Below the pieces are notes generated by a model. That model did not search any database. It worked only from the letters and a program-made list of their open reading frames with translations, and was not told the origin of the DNA. This document shows, one piece after another, positions 16,952-25,924 of a stretch of 64,000 nt of DNA. The translations under genes were made by a program, and so were the position numbers. Position 1 is the first letter of the stretch. Each line of letters opens with the position of its first letter. The stretch lies in NCBI GenBank assembly GCA_903893815.1, contig CAITNS010000047.1, forward strand, positions 36,823-100,822, read 5' to 3'. The stretch comes from an uncultured Bacteroidota bacterium (GTDB lineage: Bacteria > Bacteroidota > Bacteroidia > B-17B0 > Aurantibacillaceae).

Positions 16952-18247
16952 CTATCTTCTAAACGAATTAAATCGTTTAATCGCAACAAGTTGATCGTAG
17001 TAGGTGCCTCGTTGGCGATGATACACATAAATGGTATAATCATTTTCTGTTTCCCAATGATTACCTTCTGATAAAGTTTCATCTGCCGCTTTCTTCTCAT
17101 CAGCTAAAAACACATACGTGTAATTATAATAACCTTGTTTCACAAACAAGTCGCATTCGTAACCCATTTTCTTATAGTTATATGTCATACGATTACTTTT
17201 ATTTAAACGCCACTCAGTTAGTTTTCCTAACACATAAAAATTACCCGAGGTTTGTGTATCATAGGGAAGAAAAAAATGTATCCAAGCGTAATCAGCTTCT
17301 AAGTCAGGGTTCGTAGCTAAATCTTGATTTTTAATTAAGAAACCACCATTCAAATCATTATAAAAACTATAACTTTTAAACGTTCTTAATTCATCTGTTT
17401 TTAATTCAATATGATATGTGTACGAACTATCTCGGGTAATATTGGCAACTCGTTCGGTATAAGTTCTTAAAGAACGACTATCAAAAAATCTGAATTCATT
17501 TCCTCCATTAAACGTTGATTTGTCATCTAAAGAGTAAGTTAACTGACGTGGCTCTGTAAAAGTTGGTTTAATATTATTAACGGCATTATCCCAACGGTTA
17601 TTTTGCGTAATAATTACTTTCATATCCGTGAAAGGATTCGTTAATTCATATTGACTATTAATGATATTAAAATCGATGTGTTGTTTTTCATACTGCTCAT
17701 CATTACCAATTGCTTGACGAACATTAGCAACAACCGTTACCTTATCTTCGTAAATCATAAAACGCTTGGTTATAATAATTTTCTCTTTATCATTATCTTG
17801 ATATACAAATACCATATAATTTCCAGTTTTAGAAAACTGCATATTACTTTGTGGAAATAAAATAGAATAGTGTGTATATTTCTGAATAGTGTTAGTTGAG
17901 AAATTAAAATTTAAAATATTAGCCTCATAAAACCCATTCATAAATTCAGAACTCATCAAATTAGAAGGCTCCCAATTAGCATCACAATGAACAAAAGCGA
18001 TAGAGTAATCTTTTTTATCGGCTTCTAAATCATCAAAACTTAATTCCAATTGTTCAGTTCCATTAAATCTAAGAATAGCAGGATTAGCATCAAAGGTTGA
18101 TTCGTGCAGCTGTGCTGTTTTGATATAAGGCTTATAGGTCCAATCTTCATAACGCATTTGATTATCATTTACATAATCATCTTGCGATACTAACCGAAAG
18201 GTTAATAGTAAAAATAAAAAATTGAAATATATTCTATTGAAATTCAT
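16952..18247 (-). CDS. type IX secretion system plug protein (DUF5103)
   Basis: The 431-residue exported protein (signal IYFNFLFLLLTFRLVSQ) has the DUF5103 pattern: RYEDWTYKPYIKTAQLH, LSFDDLEADKKDYSIAFVHC, GNYMVFVYQDND, RFFDSRSLRTYTER and VLGKLTEWRLNKSNRMTYN near the end. In Flavobacterium this family (Plug) closes the SprA translocon pore of T9SS. Its stop abuts the GDPD gene stop. An imperfect promoter (TTTA, 19 bp, TACATTTA on the minus strand) is at 18261-18291. Confidence 0.85.
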   Translation of the reverse strand: MNFNRIYFNFLFLLLTFRLVSQDDYVNDNQMRYEDWTYKPYIKTAQLHESTFDANPAILRFNGTEQLELSFDDLEADKKDYSIAFVHCDANWEPSNLMSSEFMNGFYEANILNFNFSTNTIQKYTHYSILFPQSNMQFSKTGNYMVFVYQDNDKEKIIITKRFMIYEDKVTVVANVRQAIGNDEQYEKQHIDFNIINSQYELTNPFTDMKVIITQNNRWDNAVNNIKPTFTEPRQLTYSLDDKSTFNGGNEFRFFDSRSLRTYTERVANITRDSSYTYHIELKTDELRTFKSYSFYNDLNGGFLIKNQDLATNPDLEADYAWIHFFLPYDTQTSGNFYVLGKLTEWRLNKSNRMTYNYKKMGYECDLFVKQGYYNYTYVFLADEKKAADETLSEGNHWETENDYTIYVYHRQRGTYYDQLVAIKRFNSFRR

Positions 18248-18319
18248 TTAACTTGCAACGTAAATGTACTATTTTTAGTGCTGACCCTAAAGTTAAAATT
18301 TGTTGAAAGTATGAGAGGA

Positions 18320-19057
18320 TTACTGATGAATGAGACTCCCTTTACCAGTGCCGGTTAAATTAATTTTGTTTGGATTGCCAGTGTAATAAATATTTCCTGC
18401 TTTATCAATAACAATATCCATTAATCCACCTTCTGGAGCATTAATATATGTATGGCCAATGGTTACACTATGTAAATACACATAATTTCTAATGGTAAGT
18501 TGGGATGCGTATATGTAATTTGTTCCTGTATAATCACTTTCCAATCTATCTGTAACTCCTGTTAAATATAAATCACCATTGCCATGTGCACTTCCAACAA
18601 AACGTCCAGTATTTAAATCCAATTTTACATCTCCTGAATTATCTGTTCTCACAGAAATTTCGTCTTGAGTAATTACACCAACGCTTTGAATTGTGCCTAA
18701 TCCTGCATGTCTAATATGTTTATAATAAGGTGCTGTTATGTATACAATTATTTTTCCCTTATAACCTCTTACCCAATTACAACGGTTGTTATTAAAGACT
18801 TTTAATGTTTCTCCATCTAATTCCGTTTTAATTAACTTCTGTAAATTCCGCCCTGCCTCAACTCGCACTTCAAAAGTAGGTCCTTGCGTAATAAATAAAT
18901 CCATTTTATCTCTTAAATAAATGCAATTAAAATCAGCCACATCATGATAAATTGTATTTGTTGGTCCTGACGATTTAACACAATCGCACATGCTTTCTTT
19001 TTTACAAGAAACAAATGTCAAAAGGCAAACTATTGATATGATTAATTTATATGGCAT
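18320..19057 (-). CDS. head GIN domain (DUF2807) lipoprotein
   Basis: The 245-residue lipoprotein (lipobox LLTFVSC) has a DUF2807 'head GIN' domain: FNCIYLRDKMDLFITQGPTF, repeated beta-strand units and the GTIQ/GSG/GNG turns of a right-handed beta-helix. It is probably displayed in the outer envelope. The function is unknown. It is encoded 10 bp inside the 3' end of the PagL-like gene (overlap 19047-19057), so the two are coupled. Confidence 0.85.
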   Translation of the reverse strand: MPYKLIISIVCLLTFVSCKKESMCDCVKSSGPTNTIYHDVADFNCIYLRDKMDLFITQGPTFEVRVEAGRNLQKLIKTELDGETLKVFNNNRCNWVRGYKGKIIVYITAPYYKHIRHAGLGTIQSVGVITQDEISVRTDNSGDVKLDLNTGRFVGSAHGNGDLYLTGVTDRLESDYTGTNYIYASQLTIRNYVYLHSVTIGHTYINAPEGGLMDIVIDKAGNIYYTGNPNKINLTGTGKGSLIHQ

Positions 19058-20174
19058 TTATTTTCTTCTTTTTCAAACTAAATCTATAACCTAAACCATA
19101 ATCAAAATGCGCAGCAACTGCCCAATGTGATTTCATAGTAAAGTTAACCATTAATCCATTCTTACAATAATATCTGATACCAATTCGGTGAAAAATTGGA
19201 CCATCCTCTTTTGGTTTAGAAACGGCATAATAGCCCATTTCGATAGGAAAACTAATTTGTCCTACATTATAGGCGTAACAAGCTTTTACACCTAACTGCA
19301 AAATATCTGTCCAACCATTCGCAGGATTTCCTGAAGTTCTTAAATGGTATTCGTTTTGCGTATCATAACACACATCAAAACCTGCGCCCCATTTATGTGT
19401 ATTTCTAACATTATAATAATAGTTAGCACCAAAAGTATTTGAAAAATATTTAGGTCCTCCCGGAGGCTCATGTTCATTAAATCCTGCAGCATCCCAAACC
19501 AAAATTTCATGTTTACACTTCCAAACAGAAACAGAATCTATTAAATCTGATTTAACTACCTCTCCATTAATTTTATAAGTTAATCCCATATTTAAAGACA
19601 CTACATTTAATCCCAAATTAGGCACTTGTGAACGTCCATTAGAAGCGTGCGCAAAAGACAACCCTGGTTCTAATCTAAATTTATTACTTAAATTCAAGTG
19701 CCATAATACTTTCCATTGAACAAATGTGTTCCAATGGCTAGCAATCGCAATATTCTTAGGGTTATTATCAATATCAAATTTTTTAGTGAGATAAGAAACT
19801 CCCCAACATAGGCGTAAAACAGGACGGCTAGCTCTTATTTTTTTATTTAAAGGAATTTCGATATAAGGAGATAATGCATAACAATAACCTAATTGTTTGG
19901 GATTAGCAAAATCAATAAAGTTAAACGACAATCCTACTTCAGGGAAATTATTTTCTCGGTGCCAACGCTTACTTCCAGTAGTTGGTTTTACAAAATCTAC
20001 CTCAATACCTGGAATATAGCCCTTCACCAGATTACCTATAGTACTTTTATGTTCAAAAATAAAACCATAAGTAGGTGCTACTTTTATATAAAAGTCTTTA
20101 GTCCCAGTCATACGCTCTTGAGCATGAACGAAACATGTAACAATTAAAAATAGATATGTAAGGTTTTTTAGCAA
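19047..20174 (-). CDS. acyloxyacyl hydrolase / PagL-like lipid A deacylase
   Basis: The 375-residue outer-membrane beta-barrel protein has a signal peptide ending VHAQ. The PagL-type active-site segment is visible as LSFAHASNGRSQVPNLGLN: the catalytic His and Ser are in HxSN. The residue 14 after the His, Glu in Pseudomonas PagL, is Asn here. It is longer than classical PagL (about 170 residues), so it is the larger family found in Bacteroidota. It may trim lipid A 3-O-acyl chains, but the missing acid makes activity uncertain. Confidence 0.75.
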   Translation of the reverse strand: MLKNLTYLFLIVTCFVHAQERMTGTKDFYIKVAPTYGFIFEHKSTIGNLVKGYIPGIEVDFVKPTTGSKRWHRENNFPEVGLSFNFIDFANPKQLGYCYALSPYIEIPLNKKIRASRPVLRLCWGVSYLTKKFDIDNNPKNIAIASHWNTFVQWKVLWHLNLSNKFRLEPGLSFAHASNGRSQVPNLGLNVVSLNMGLTYKINGEVVKSDLIDSVSVWKCKHEILVWDAAGFNEHEPPGGPKYFSNTFGANYYYNVRNTHKWGAGFDVCYDTQNEYHLRTSGNPANGWTDILQLGVKACYAYNVGQISFPIEMGYYAVSKPKEDGPIFHRIGIRYYCKNGLMVNFTMKSHWAVAAHFDYGLGYRFSLKKKKINAI

Positions 20175-20257
20175 AATAAGTCCCGAATTTAATGATAGAT
20201 TTTGACATTTCTATACAAATAAACCCTAAATTAGCCGCGAATTTAAACGACTCCATT

Positions 20258-21361
20258 ATGGAAGTAAAAGATCTTAAAGATACAAGTTTAGCTCAAAATC
20301 CGGTTATTGGACAAATGATGTTGCATAACCACGAGCAAATATTATTTTGTAATGATAATGCAACTGGCTTAAAAGCTATTATTGCAGTTCACAACACAGT
20401 TCTTGGGCCATCGTTAGGTGGTACACGTATGTGGAATTATAATAACGAAATGGAAGCCTTGACAGATGTTTTACGTTTATCAAGAGGGATGACCTATAAA
20501 TCTTCTGTTGCTGGTATTAACTTAGGTGGCGGAAAAGCCGTAATTATTGGTGATGCTAAAAAACTAAAATCAGAAGCTTTATTACGTCGTTTTGGAAAGT
20601 TTGTAAACAGCCTTGGCGGTAAATACATTACTGCGGAAGATGTTGCGATGAGCAGCCGCGATATGGAAATTATTAAAATGGAAACTGACTATGTAAGTGG
20701 TTTACCTGTAAATATGGGTGGAAGTGGAGATCCTTCTCCAGTTACCGCTTATGGCGTTTATGTTAGTATTAAAGCTTCTGCTAAAGAAGTTTTTGGCACT
20801 GATAATTTAGCCGGTAAAAAAGTATTAGTACAAGGCATTGGAAATGTAGGGATGCACTTAGTTGAACATTTAACAAAAGAAGGTGCTAAAGTTTATATTT
20901 ACGATATTACTGAAGAACGCATTAAAATGGCGGTAGATACTTACAAAGCTGAATTTGTAGCTGCTGATAAAATGTTTGATTTGGATATTGACATTTATGC
21001 TCCATGTGCTTTAGGTGCTACGGTAAATGATGAAACTTTAGCTAAATTAAAATGTAAAATTATTTGCGGTGCAGCGAACAATCAATTAGCTGATGAAAAA
21101 AAACATGGCGAATTAGTAATGAGCAAAGGCATTTTATATGCACCTGATTTTGTAGTAAACGCTGGTGGTATTATCAACGTGTATTATGAACTAGATGGAT
21201 ATAACAGAGAACGCGCTTTAGCTCATGCTGAAAAAATTTACGATACAACTTGGAATATTATTCAAACAGCAAAAGCTCAAAACATACCAACTTACGCGGC
21301 TGCAAATAAAATAGCAGAACAACGTATAGAAAGTATTGCTAGAATTAATGCAGTAATGTAA
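20258..21361 (+). CDS. Glu/Leu/Phe/Val dehydrogenase (leucine-dehydrogenase type)
   Basis: The 367-residue NAD-dependent amino acid dehydrogenase has VLGPSLGGTRMWNY, GMTYKSSVAGINLGGGKAVI (catalytic Lys), GKYITAEDVAMSS, nucleotide loop GIGNVGMHL and CALGATVNDETL, with FVVNAGGIINVYYE near the end. It reversibly deaminates branched-chain amino acids. I prefer the ATG at 20258 because the residues from an upstream ATG at 20192 do not resemble the family. With 20192 the protein would be 389 residues. Confidence 0.9.
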   Translation: MEVKDLKDTSLAQNPVIGQMMLHNHEQILFCNDNATGLKAIIAVHNTVLGPSLGGTRMWNYNNEMEALTDVLRLSRGMTYKSSVAGINLGGGKAVIIGDAKKLKSEALLRRFGKFVNSLGGKYITAEDVAMSSRDMEIIKMETDYVSGLPVNMGGSGDPSPVTAYGVYVSIKASAKEVFGTDNLAGKKVLVQGIGNVGMHLVEHLTKEGAKVYIYDITEERIKMAVDTYKAEFVAADKMFDLDIDIYAPCALGATVNDETLAKLKCKIICGAANNQLADEKKHGELVMSKGILYAPDFVVNAGGIINVYYELDGYNRERALAHAEKIYDTTWNIIQTAKAQNIPTYAAANKIAEQRIESIARINAVM

Positions 21362-21370
21362 GAAAAACAC

Positions 21371-21427
21371 TGTCACGCTGAGCGGAGTCGAAGCGACTTA
21401 TTTGCCTTCGACTCCGCTCAGGCTGAC
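21371..21427. repeat. long GC-rich palindrome (CTGAGCGGAGTCGAAG type)
   Basis: TGTCACGCTGAGCGGAGTCG with AAG is mirrored by CTTCGACTCCGCTCAGGC with TGACA around a 12-base centre. The near-perfect arms of about 23 bp can form a very stable hairpin. It lies between the dehydrogenase and nusB genes and could act as a terminator. I recall similar palindromes in many Bacteroidota intergenic regions, but have not checked. Confidence 0.8.
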
Positions 21428-21504
21428 AAAAAAATAATTTAAAGTAAAATAAAACATTGCCTCATTTTCAAATTAACAAATTATCTCATTAACCTTCGTT
21501 CTTT

Positions 21505-22446
21505 ATGCTAAACAGACGTTACCTTCGAATTAAAACCATGCAAAGCTTGTATTCTTTCTTTCAACACGAGAAAGCAGATATTGGATTTCATGAAAAAGAA
21601 TTATTTAAGAGTTTAGATAAAATTTACGACCTATACATTTATGTTTTAGTATTGTTTACCGATATGCATCATACTGCATTATTAGTAACGGAAGAAAACA
21701 AGAACAAGCGTCTCCCAACCAAAGAAGATTTAGAACCCAACTTACGTTTTATTGAGAACATTGTATTAGTTAATTTGACTAATAGTTCTGAATTAAAAAA
21801 AGAAGTATTGAACCGTAAAATTTCGTGGCAAAGTGATTTTGATTTGGTGCGTAAATTATATGCCGAGTTAAGAACGACTGATTTATATAAAAACTATATG
21901 GCATCTCCAACGCCATCTGCTAAAGAAGACAAACAATTTTTAATTTCAGTAGCAACTGAGTTTTTATACGAGCACGAATTACTGAACCATTTATTTGAAG
22001 AAAAAAATATCCATTGGGCTGATGATACCTTTGGAGCTTTCTCTATGGTATCGAGAACCTTTGAAAATTTTACTGGAACATTAAGTTTAGTTCCATTATT
22101 TAAAGACAAAGAAGATGATACTAATTTCATCTCTACATTATTCCGTAAAACTATTGCAGGCGATAAAGAGTATGATAAATTAATTGACGAGAAAACAAAA
22201 AACTGGGAATTAGAACGCATTGCATCGATGGATGTATTATTAATGAAAATGGCTTTAGCAGAATTCATGCACGTGAGTAATGTACCTGTAAAAGTATCGT
22301 TAAACGAATACATCGATATCTCTAAAGAATATAGCACACCAAACAGCAAGACCTTTATTAACGGGGTTTTGGATAAAATTATTGCTGATTTAAAACGCGA
22401 TAATAAAATCCAAAAAACAGGAAGAGGTTTAATGGAAGGGAATTAA
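21505..22446 (+). CDS. nusB: transcription antitermination factor NusB
   Basis: The 313-residue protein has the long form typical of Bacteroidota. The N-terminal LNRRYLRIKTMQSLYSFFQH is followed by an extended helical insertion, and the C-terminal NusB core has ERIASMDVLLMKMALAEFMH, VPVKVSLNEYIDISKEYSTP and FINGVLDKI. NusB binds boxA RNA with S10 in rRNA antitermination. It heads a run of same-strand genes ending with coaE. Confidence 0.93.
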   Translation: MLNRRYLRIKTMQSLYSFFQHEKADIGFHEKELFKSLDKIYDLYIYVLVLFTDMHHTALLVTEENKNKRLPTKEDLEPNLRFIENIVLVNLTNSSELKKEVLNRKISWQSDFDLVRKLYAELRTTDLYKNYMASPTPSAKEDKQFLISVATEFLYEHELLNHLFEEKNIHWADDTFGAFSMVSRTFENFTGTLSLVPLFKDKEDDTNFISTLFRKTIAGDKEYDKLIDEKTKNWELERIASMDVLLMKMALAEFMHVSNVPVKVSLNEYIDISKEYSTPNSKTFINGVLDKIIADLKRDNKIQKTGRGLMEGN

Positions 22447-22460
22447 TAAAAAAACAGCTA

Positions 22461-23027
22461 GTGAAACTATTAGTACTAGATAATTACGACAGTTTTACTT
22501 ACAACTTGGTTCACTTAATTGAAAAAGTAAGTGAGATAGATTTTGATGTCATAAGAAATGATAAAATTTCTATTGATGCAGTAAAAGCTTATGATAAGAT
22601 TTTATTATCTCCTGGTCCCGGTTTACCAAAGGATGCTGGCATCATGCCTGAACTGATAAAACAATATGGTTCTTCAAAAAGTATTTTAGGAGTGTGTTTG
22701 GGATTACAATCCATAGGCGAAGCGTATGGCGGAAGTCTTAAAAACTTAGAAACAGTATTTCATGGCATAGCCACTCCAATTACAATTATTGAGGAAGATG
22801 TCATATTTAAGCATTGTAATAAAACCTTTACTGTTGGGCGATATCACTCGTGGATTATAAACAACCAAAACTTACCGAACCAATTAATAATTACTGCTGT
22901 AGATTCTAATGGAAACATTATGGCTTTAAAACATCAAAGTCATGATGTGAAGGGTGTACAATTTCATCCAGAGTCAATTCTTTCTGAATATGGCGAATTA
23001 ATTATTAAAAATTGGCTTCAATCTTAA
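22461..23027 (+). CDS. pabA: glutamine amidotransferase of anthranilate/aminodeoxychorismate synthase
   Basis: The 188-residue class I amidotransferase has LLVLDNYDSFTYNLVHLIE, SPGPGLPKDAG, nucleophile motif GVCLGLQSIGEAYGG (Cys) and QFHPESILSEYG (His-Glu). It supplies ammonia to TrpE or PabB-type synthases. No large subunit is nearby, so pabA versus trpG cannot be decided, and an amphibolic role is possible. It starts at GTG 22461, 14 bp after nusB. Confidence 0.85.
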   Translation: MKLLVLDNYDSFTYNLVHLIEKVSEIDFDVIRNDKISIDAVKAYDKILLSPGPGLPKDAGIMPELIKQYGSSKSILGVCLGLQSIGEAYGGSLKNLETVFHGIATPITIIEEDVIFKHCNKTFTVGRYHSWIINNQNLPNQLIITAVDSNGNIMALKHQSHDVKGVQFHPESILSEYGELIIKNWLQS

Positions 23028-23123
23028 ATTCAAAATTAGCCTAGATTTTATCTTATAAAAAATCATAAATTATATCACAAAAACGCTATAAAATCCTAAA
23101 TTTGCTATCAATTAAATCAAAAA

Positions 23124-23603
23124 ATGAAGACAATTTATATATTAGTTACATCTTTTCTAATTTTCGCAAGTTCATGCAAAGAACATAGTACGGAAGTTAC
23201 TACAAATGATGTAATGAATACAAAATCCGCAGACGGAAGCAGTAATACCGAATTGCCAGATATGAAGTTTGAAGAAGAAACGCATGACTTTGGTCGCATT
23301 ACTCAAGGTGAAAAAGTGGCATTTGCTTTCAGATTTAAAAACACAGGGAGTTCCAACTTAATTGTATCTTCTGCTCACGGTAGCTGCGGATGTACAATTC
23401 CTGAATATCCTAAAAAACCTATTTTACCTGGTGAAGAAGGTGTAATTGACGTAGTGTTTGCAAGTGAAGGGAAATCAGGTATTGTAGAAAAATCAGTAAC
23501 GATTGTTACAAACTGTGAACCAAGCACAAAAATTATTTATATCAAAGCAAATATTATTGTGCCAACGAGTGCTAATGCTAGTGAATTACCAACAGCACAT
23601 TAA
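23124..23603 (+). CDS. DUF1573 lipoprotein
   Basis: The 159-residue lipoprotein (lipobox IFASSC) has the DUF1573 Ig-like domain: FEEETHDFGRITQGEKVAFA, FRFKNTGSSNLIVSSAHGSC and GCTIPEYPKKPILPGEEG. It has no known enzyme function. The gene is a standard neighbour of yajC in Bacteroidota. A -7-like TAAATTTG (23097-23104) precedes the ATG by 19 bp but lacks a -33 TTTG. Confidence 0.9.
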   Translation: MKTIYILVTSFLIFASSCKEHSTEVTTNDVMNTKSADGSSNTELPDMKFEEETHDFGRITQGEKVAFAFRFKNTGSSNLIVSSAHGSCGCTIPEYPKKPILPGEEGVIDVVFASEGKSGIVEKSVTIVTNCEPSTKIIYIKANIIVPTSANASELPTAH

Positions 23604-23642
23604 AAATAAACCAATAATAAATCACATAAAACAAAAACAAAC

Positions 23643-23966
23643 ATGAACAACTTAGTAATTTTAATGGGTGGCGGTGCAGCTGGAGGAAATCCAATAACTC
23701 AAATAGTACCTTTAGTATTAATCGTAGTCGTATTTTATTTTTTTATGATTCGTCCTCAACAAAAAAAAGCAAAAGAAACAAAAAAATATATTGAGGCATT
23801 AAAAGTGAATGACAAAATTTTAACGATTGGTGGTATCTACGGAACAATCAATAAAATGAATGATGATGGTACAATTATCATTGCTGTTGAAGATGGTTCT
23901 AAAATGAAAATAGCAAAAAGTGCTATTTCTCAAGATGCAACTTCTACTTTAAATCAAACTACATAA
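23643..23966 (+). CDS. yajC: preprotein translocase subunit YajC
   Basis: The 107-residue protein has a Gly-rich N-terminus, one membrane helix (IVPLVLIVVVFYFFMIRPQQ with the family signature FFMIRPQQKK) and a cytoplasmic domain with LKVNDKILTIGGIYGTINKM. It is an accessory component of the SecDF-YajC complex. It lies 3 bp before the YbbR-like gene. Confidence 0.95.
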   Translation: MNNLVILMGGGAAGGNPITQIVPLVLIVVVFYFFMIRPQQKKAKETKKYIEALKVNDKILTIGGIYGTINKMNDDGTIIIAVEDGSKMKIAKSAISQDATSTLNQTT

Positions 23967-23969
23967 ACC

Positions 23970-24935
23970 ATGAATTCGTCAAATGCCATAACTCGCATTC
24001 GGCGATTACTCCTTGGTAAAAAAGTTGGTACTTTTTTAATTTGTTTAGGCATTGCATCACTCCTTTGGGTGGTGCATGCTTTAAACAGAAATTATACCTA
24101 CACGCTAAAGGTTCCAGTTAAATTTTTAAATCTCCCTAGTAACAAATTAATTGTTGGAGAATTACCTGAAAAATTAGACGTTGAGATTAAAACAAGCGGG
24201 TTAAAATTGCTGTTTATTTCTCTTAAAAAAAATTACAACGAAGTTATTGTTGATTTTAACTTAATGAAGAATAATGCTAAATCTCAAGCATACTCTATCA
24301 ATAACGTTTATTTCAATTTAAAAAACTCCATCAACTTTGATGTTGAGTTAATCAAAATTCGCCCTGATACTTTATTTTTCTCCATTAATAAAAGTAACTC
24401 TAAATTATTACCAGTTAAAGCTAATTTAAAAGTGAATTGCCTACCAGGTTATTCCATTATATCTAAGCCAACTATTACTCCAGCTTATGTGACTGTAAGT
24501 GGAGATAGCATTTCTCTTCAAAAAATGGATACCGTGTACACTTACTTTTTAAATTTAAAAGATGTACATCAAAACTTCACGTCACCAGTTCAATTAAAAA
24601 AACCTTACACATCTATCAACTATAATGTAAAAGATGTACAGTTGAGTTTTAATGTAGATAAATTAATAGAATCAAGTATCAAAATTCCCGTTCAAATTAT
24701 GAATAATACAGGAAACGAAACTATCAAATTACTTCCAAATTTTATTACTATTAAGTATTTGGTAGCGATGAAGGATTACGAAAATATTAACGAGAATTCA
24801 TTTAAAGCGGTTGTGAATTTTGAACACATTAAAGAGAAACAAAAAAACTTACAGGTAGAAATTATTAGAGCACCATCTGAAGCAAAAATCATAAAAACAA
24901 CTCCAAGTACTATTTCATATTTAATTTACAAATAA
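23970..24935 (+). CDS. YbbR-like domain protein
   Basis: The 321-residue protein has one N-terminal membrane helix (VGTFLICLGIASLLWVVHAL) and extracytoplasmic beta-rich YbbR repeats (VPVKFLNLPSNKLIVGELPE; LPVKANLKVNCLPGY). The family includes CdaR, a regulator of di-adenylate cyclase in Firmicutes, but no cdaA is in the window. It overlaps the start of coaE by one base. Confidence 0.8.
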   Translation: MNSSNAITRIRRLLLGKKVGTFLICLGIASLLWVVHALNRNYTYTLKVPVKFLNLPSNKLIVGELPEKLDVEIKTSGLKLLFISLKKNYNEVIVDFNLMKNNAKSQAYSINNVYFNLKNSINFDVELIKIRPDTLFFSINKSNSKLLPVKANLKVNCLPGYSIISKPTITPAYVTVSGDSISLQKMDTVYTYFLNLKDVHQNFTSPVQLKKPYTSINYNVKDVQLSFNVDKLIESSIKIPVQIMNNTGNETIKLLPNFITIKYLVAMKDYENINENSFKAVVNFEHIKEKQKNLQVEIIRAPSEAKIIKTTPSTISYLIYK

Positions 24936-25519
24936 TGATTGTAGGTTTAACAGGCGGCATAGGAAGCGGTAAAACAACCGTTGCTCATCTTTTTGAAACA
25001 ATGGGTTGTGTTATTTACAACTCTGATGATAAAGCTAAAGAAGTCTACTTTCAATCTGAAGTAAAAGGCCGAGTAATTGAATTACTTGGAAAAGGAGCAT
25101 ACTTGGATGAATATGAAATCAATAAAGAATATATTTCAAAAAAAGTATTTTCAAATACAGAACTACTTCATCAATTAAATCAGATTATTCATCCAGCAGT
25201 AAAATCAGATTTCATTCTTTTTAAATCAAAGCTGCCATTAGGTGCCATTATCATTAAAGAAAGTGCTATTTTATTTGAAACGGGTATTTATAAAGACTTA
25301 GAGAAAACTATTTTAGTGACTGCTCCGTTAGAAGTAAAAATTGACCGGGTTAAAAAACGGAATTCAACTTCGGAGGAAGATATTAAAAAACGAATGTCAG
25401 CTCAATGGACTGATGAACAAAAAGCGCCCTTAGCTAATTTTGTTATTGTTAATGATGGGATAAAAGCATTGATTCCACAGGTAGTTAAAATTATTCAACA
25501 ACTAAAATCAAATGCATAA
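24935..25519 (+). CDS. coaE: dephospho-CoA kinase
   Basis: The 194-residue P-loop kinase has GLTGGIGSGKTTVAHLF, the SDD/KAKEVYF acceptor segment, HPAVKSDF and the lid region RVKKRNSTSEEDIKKRMSAQ. It catalyses the last step of CoA synthesis. Its start overlaps the YbbR stop and its end overlaps the next gene by 8 bp, so the four genes yajC to 25922 form a tight operon. Confidence 0.95.
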   Translation: MIVGLTGGIGSGKTTVAHLFETMGCVIYNSDDKAKEVYFQSEVKGRVIELLGKGAYLDEYEINKEYISKKVFSNTELLHQLNQIIHPAVKSDFILFKSKLPLGAIIIKESAILFETGIYKDLEKTILVTAPLEVKIDRVKKRNSTSEEDIKKRMSAQWTDEQKAPLANFVIVNDGIKALIPQVVKIIQQLKSNA

Positions 25520-25922
25520 GCGAGATTATTTAGTAAAGCAGTTTGAAGAGTTTGGTAAAGTAATGGCTGTTTTATTAGGATTAAAAAAAGATGGCAACTT
25601 TCCTGAATATTTAGATTTAATGAATGAATTTGTAAAAAAATATACCCAAACAGAATTAGAGTTTGTTGAATCGATTGATGATGATCAACTAATTACTATT
25701 CTAACTGATGAGAAAAAATTAAATGATGAGCAATTAAAAATGCTAGCTGATTTGATGTATGAAAAAGCAGAATATTACTTAAATAAATCTCAAGAATTAG
25801 AAGCAACTCATTGCTATAAAAAAGCATATTCAATATACCTCTTCCTTAAAGAAAATGCTACGCTCACCTACTCCTTAGATATGCATTACAAAATTGAGGT
25901 ATTGAGTAAAATGGTGAAATAG
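25512..25922 (+). CDS. conserved hypothetical helical protein downstream of coaE
   Basis: The 136-residue soluble, helix-rich, acidic protein has a TPR-like C-terminal pair (YEKAEYYLNKSQELEATHCY KKAYSIYLF, residues about 85-115). It overlaps coaE by 8 bp, so it is translated with it. I do not recognise a named family. Confidence 0.75.
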   Translation: MHKRDYLVKQFEEFGKVMAVLLGLKKDGNFPEYLDLMNEFVKKYTQTELEFVESIDDDQLITILTDEKKLNDEQLKMLADLMYEKAEYYLNKSQELEATHCYKKAYSIYLFLKENATLTYSLDMHYKIEVLSKMVK

Positions 25923-25924
25923 TT

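Noticed and set aside
21894..22349. A 151-codon antisense frame within nusB
   Set aside because: It lies wholly inside nusB, on the opposite strand, and its translation shows no recognisable domain. Codon constraint of the nusB frame explains the absence of stops.
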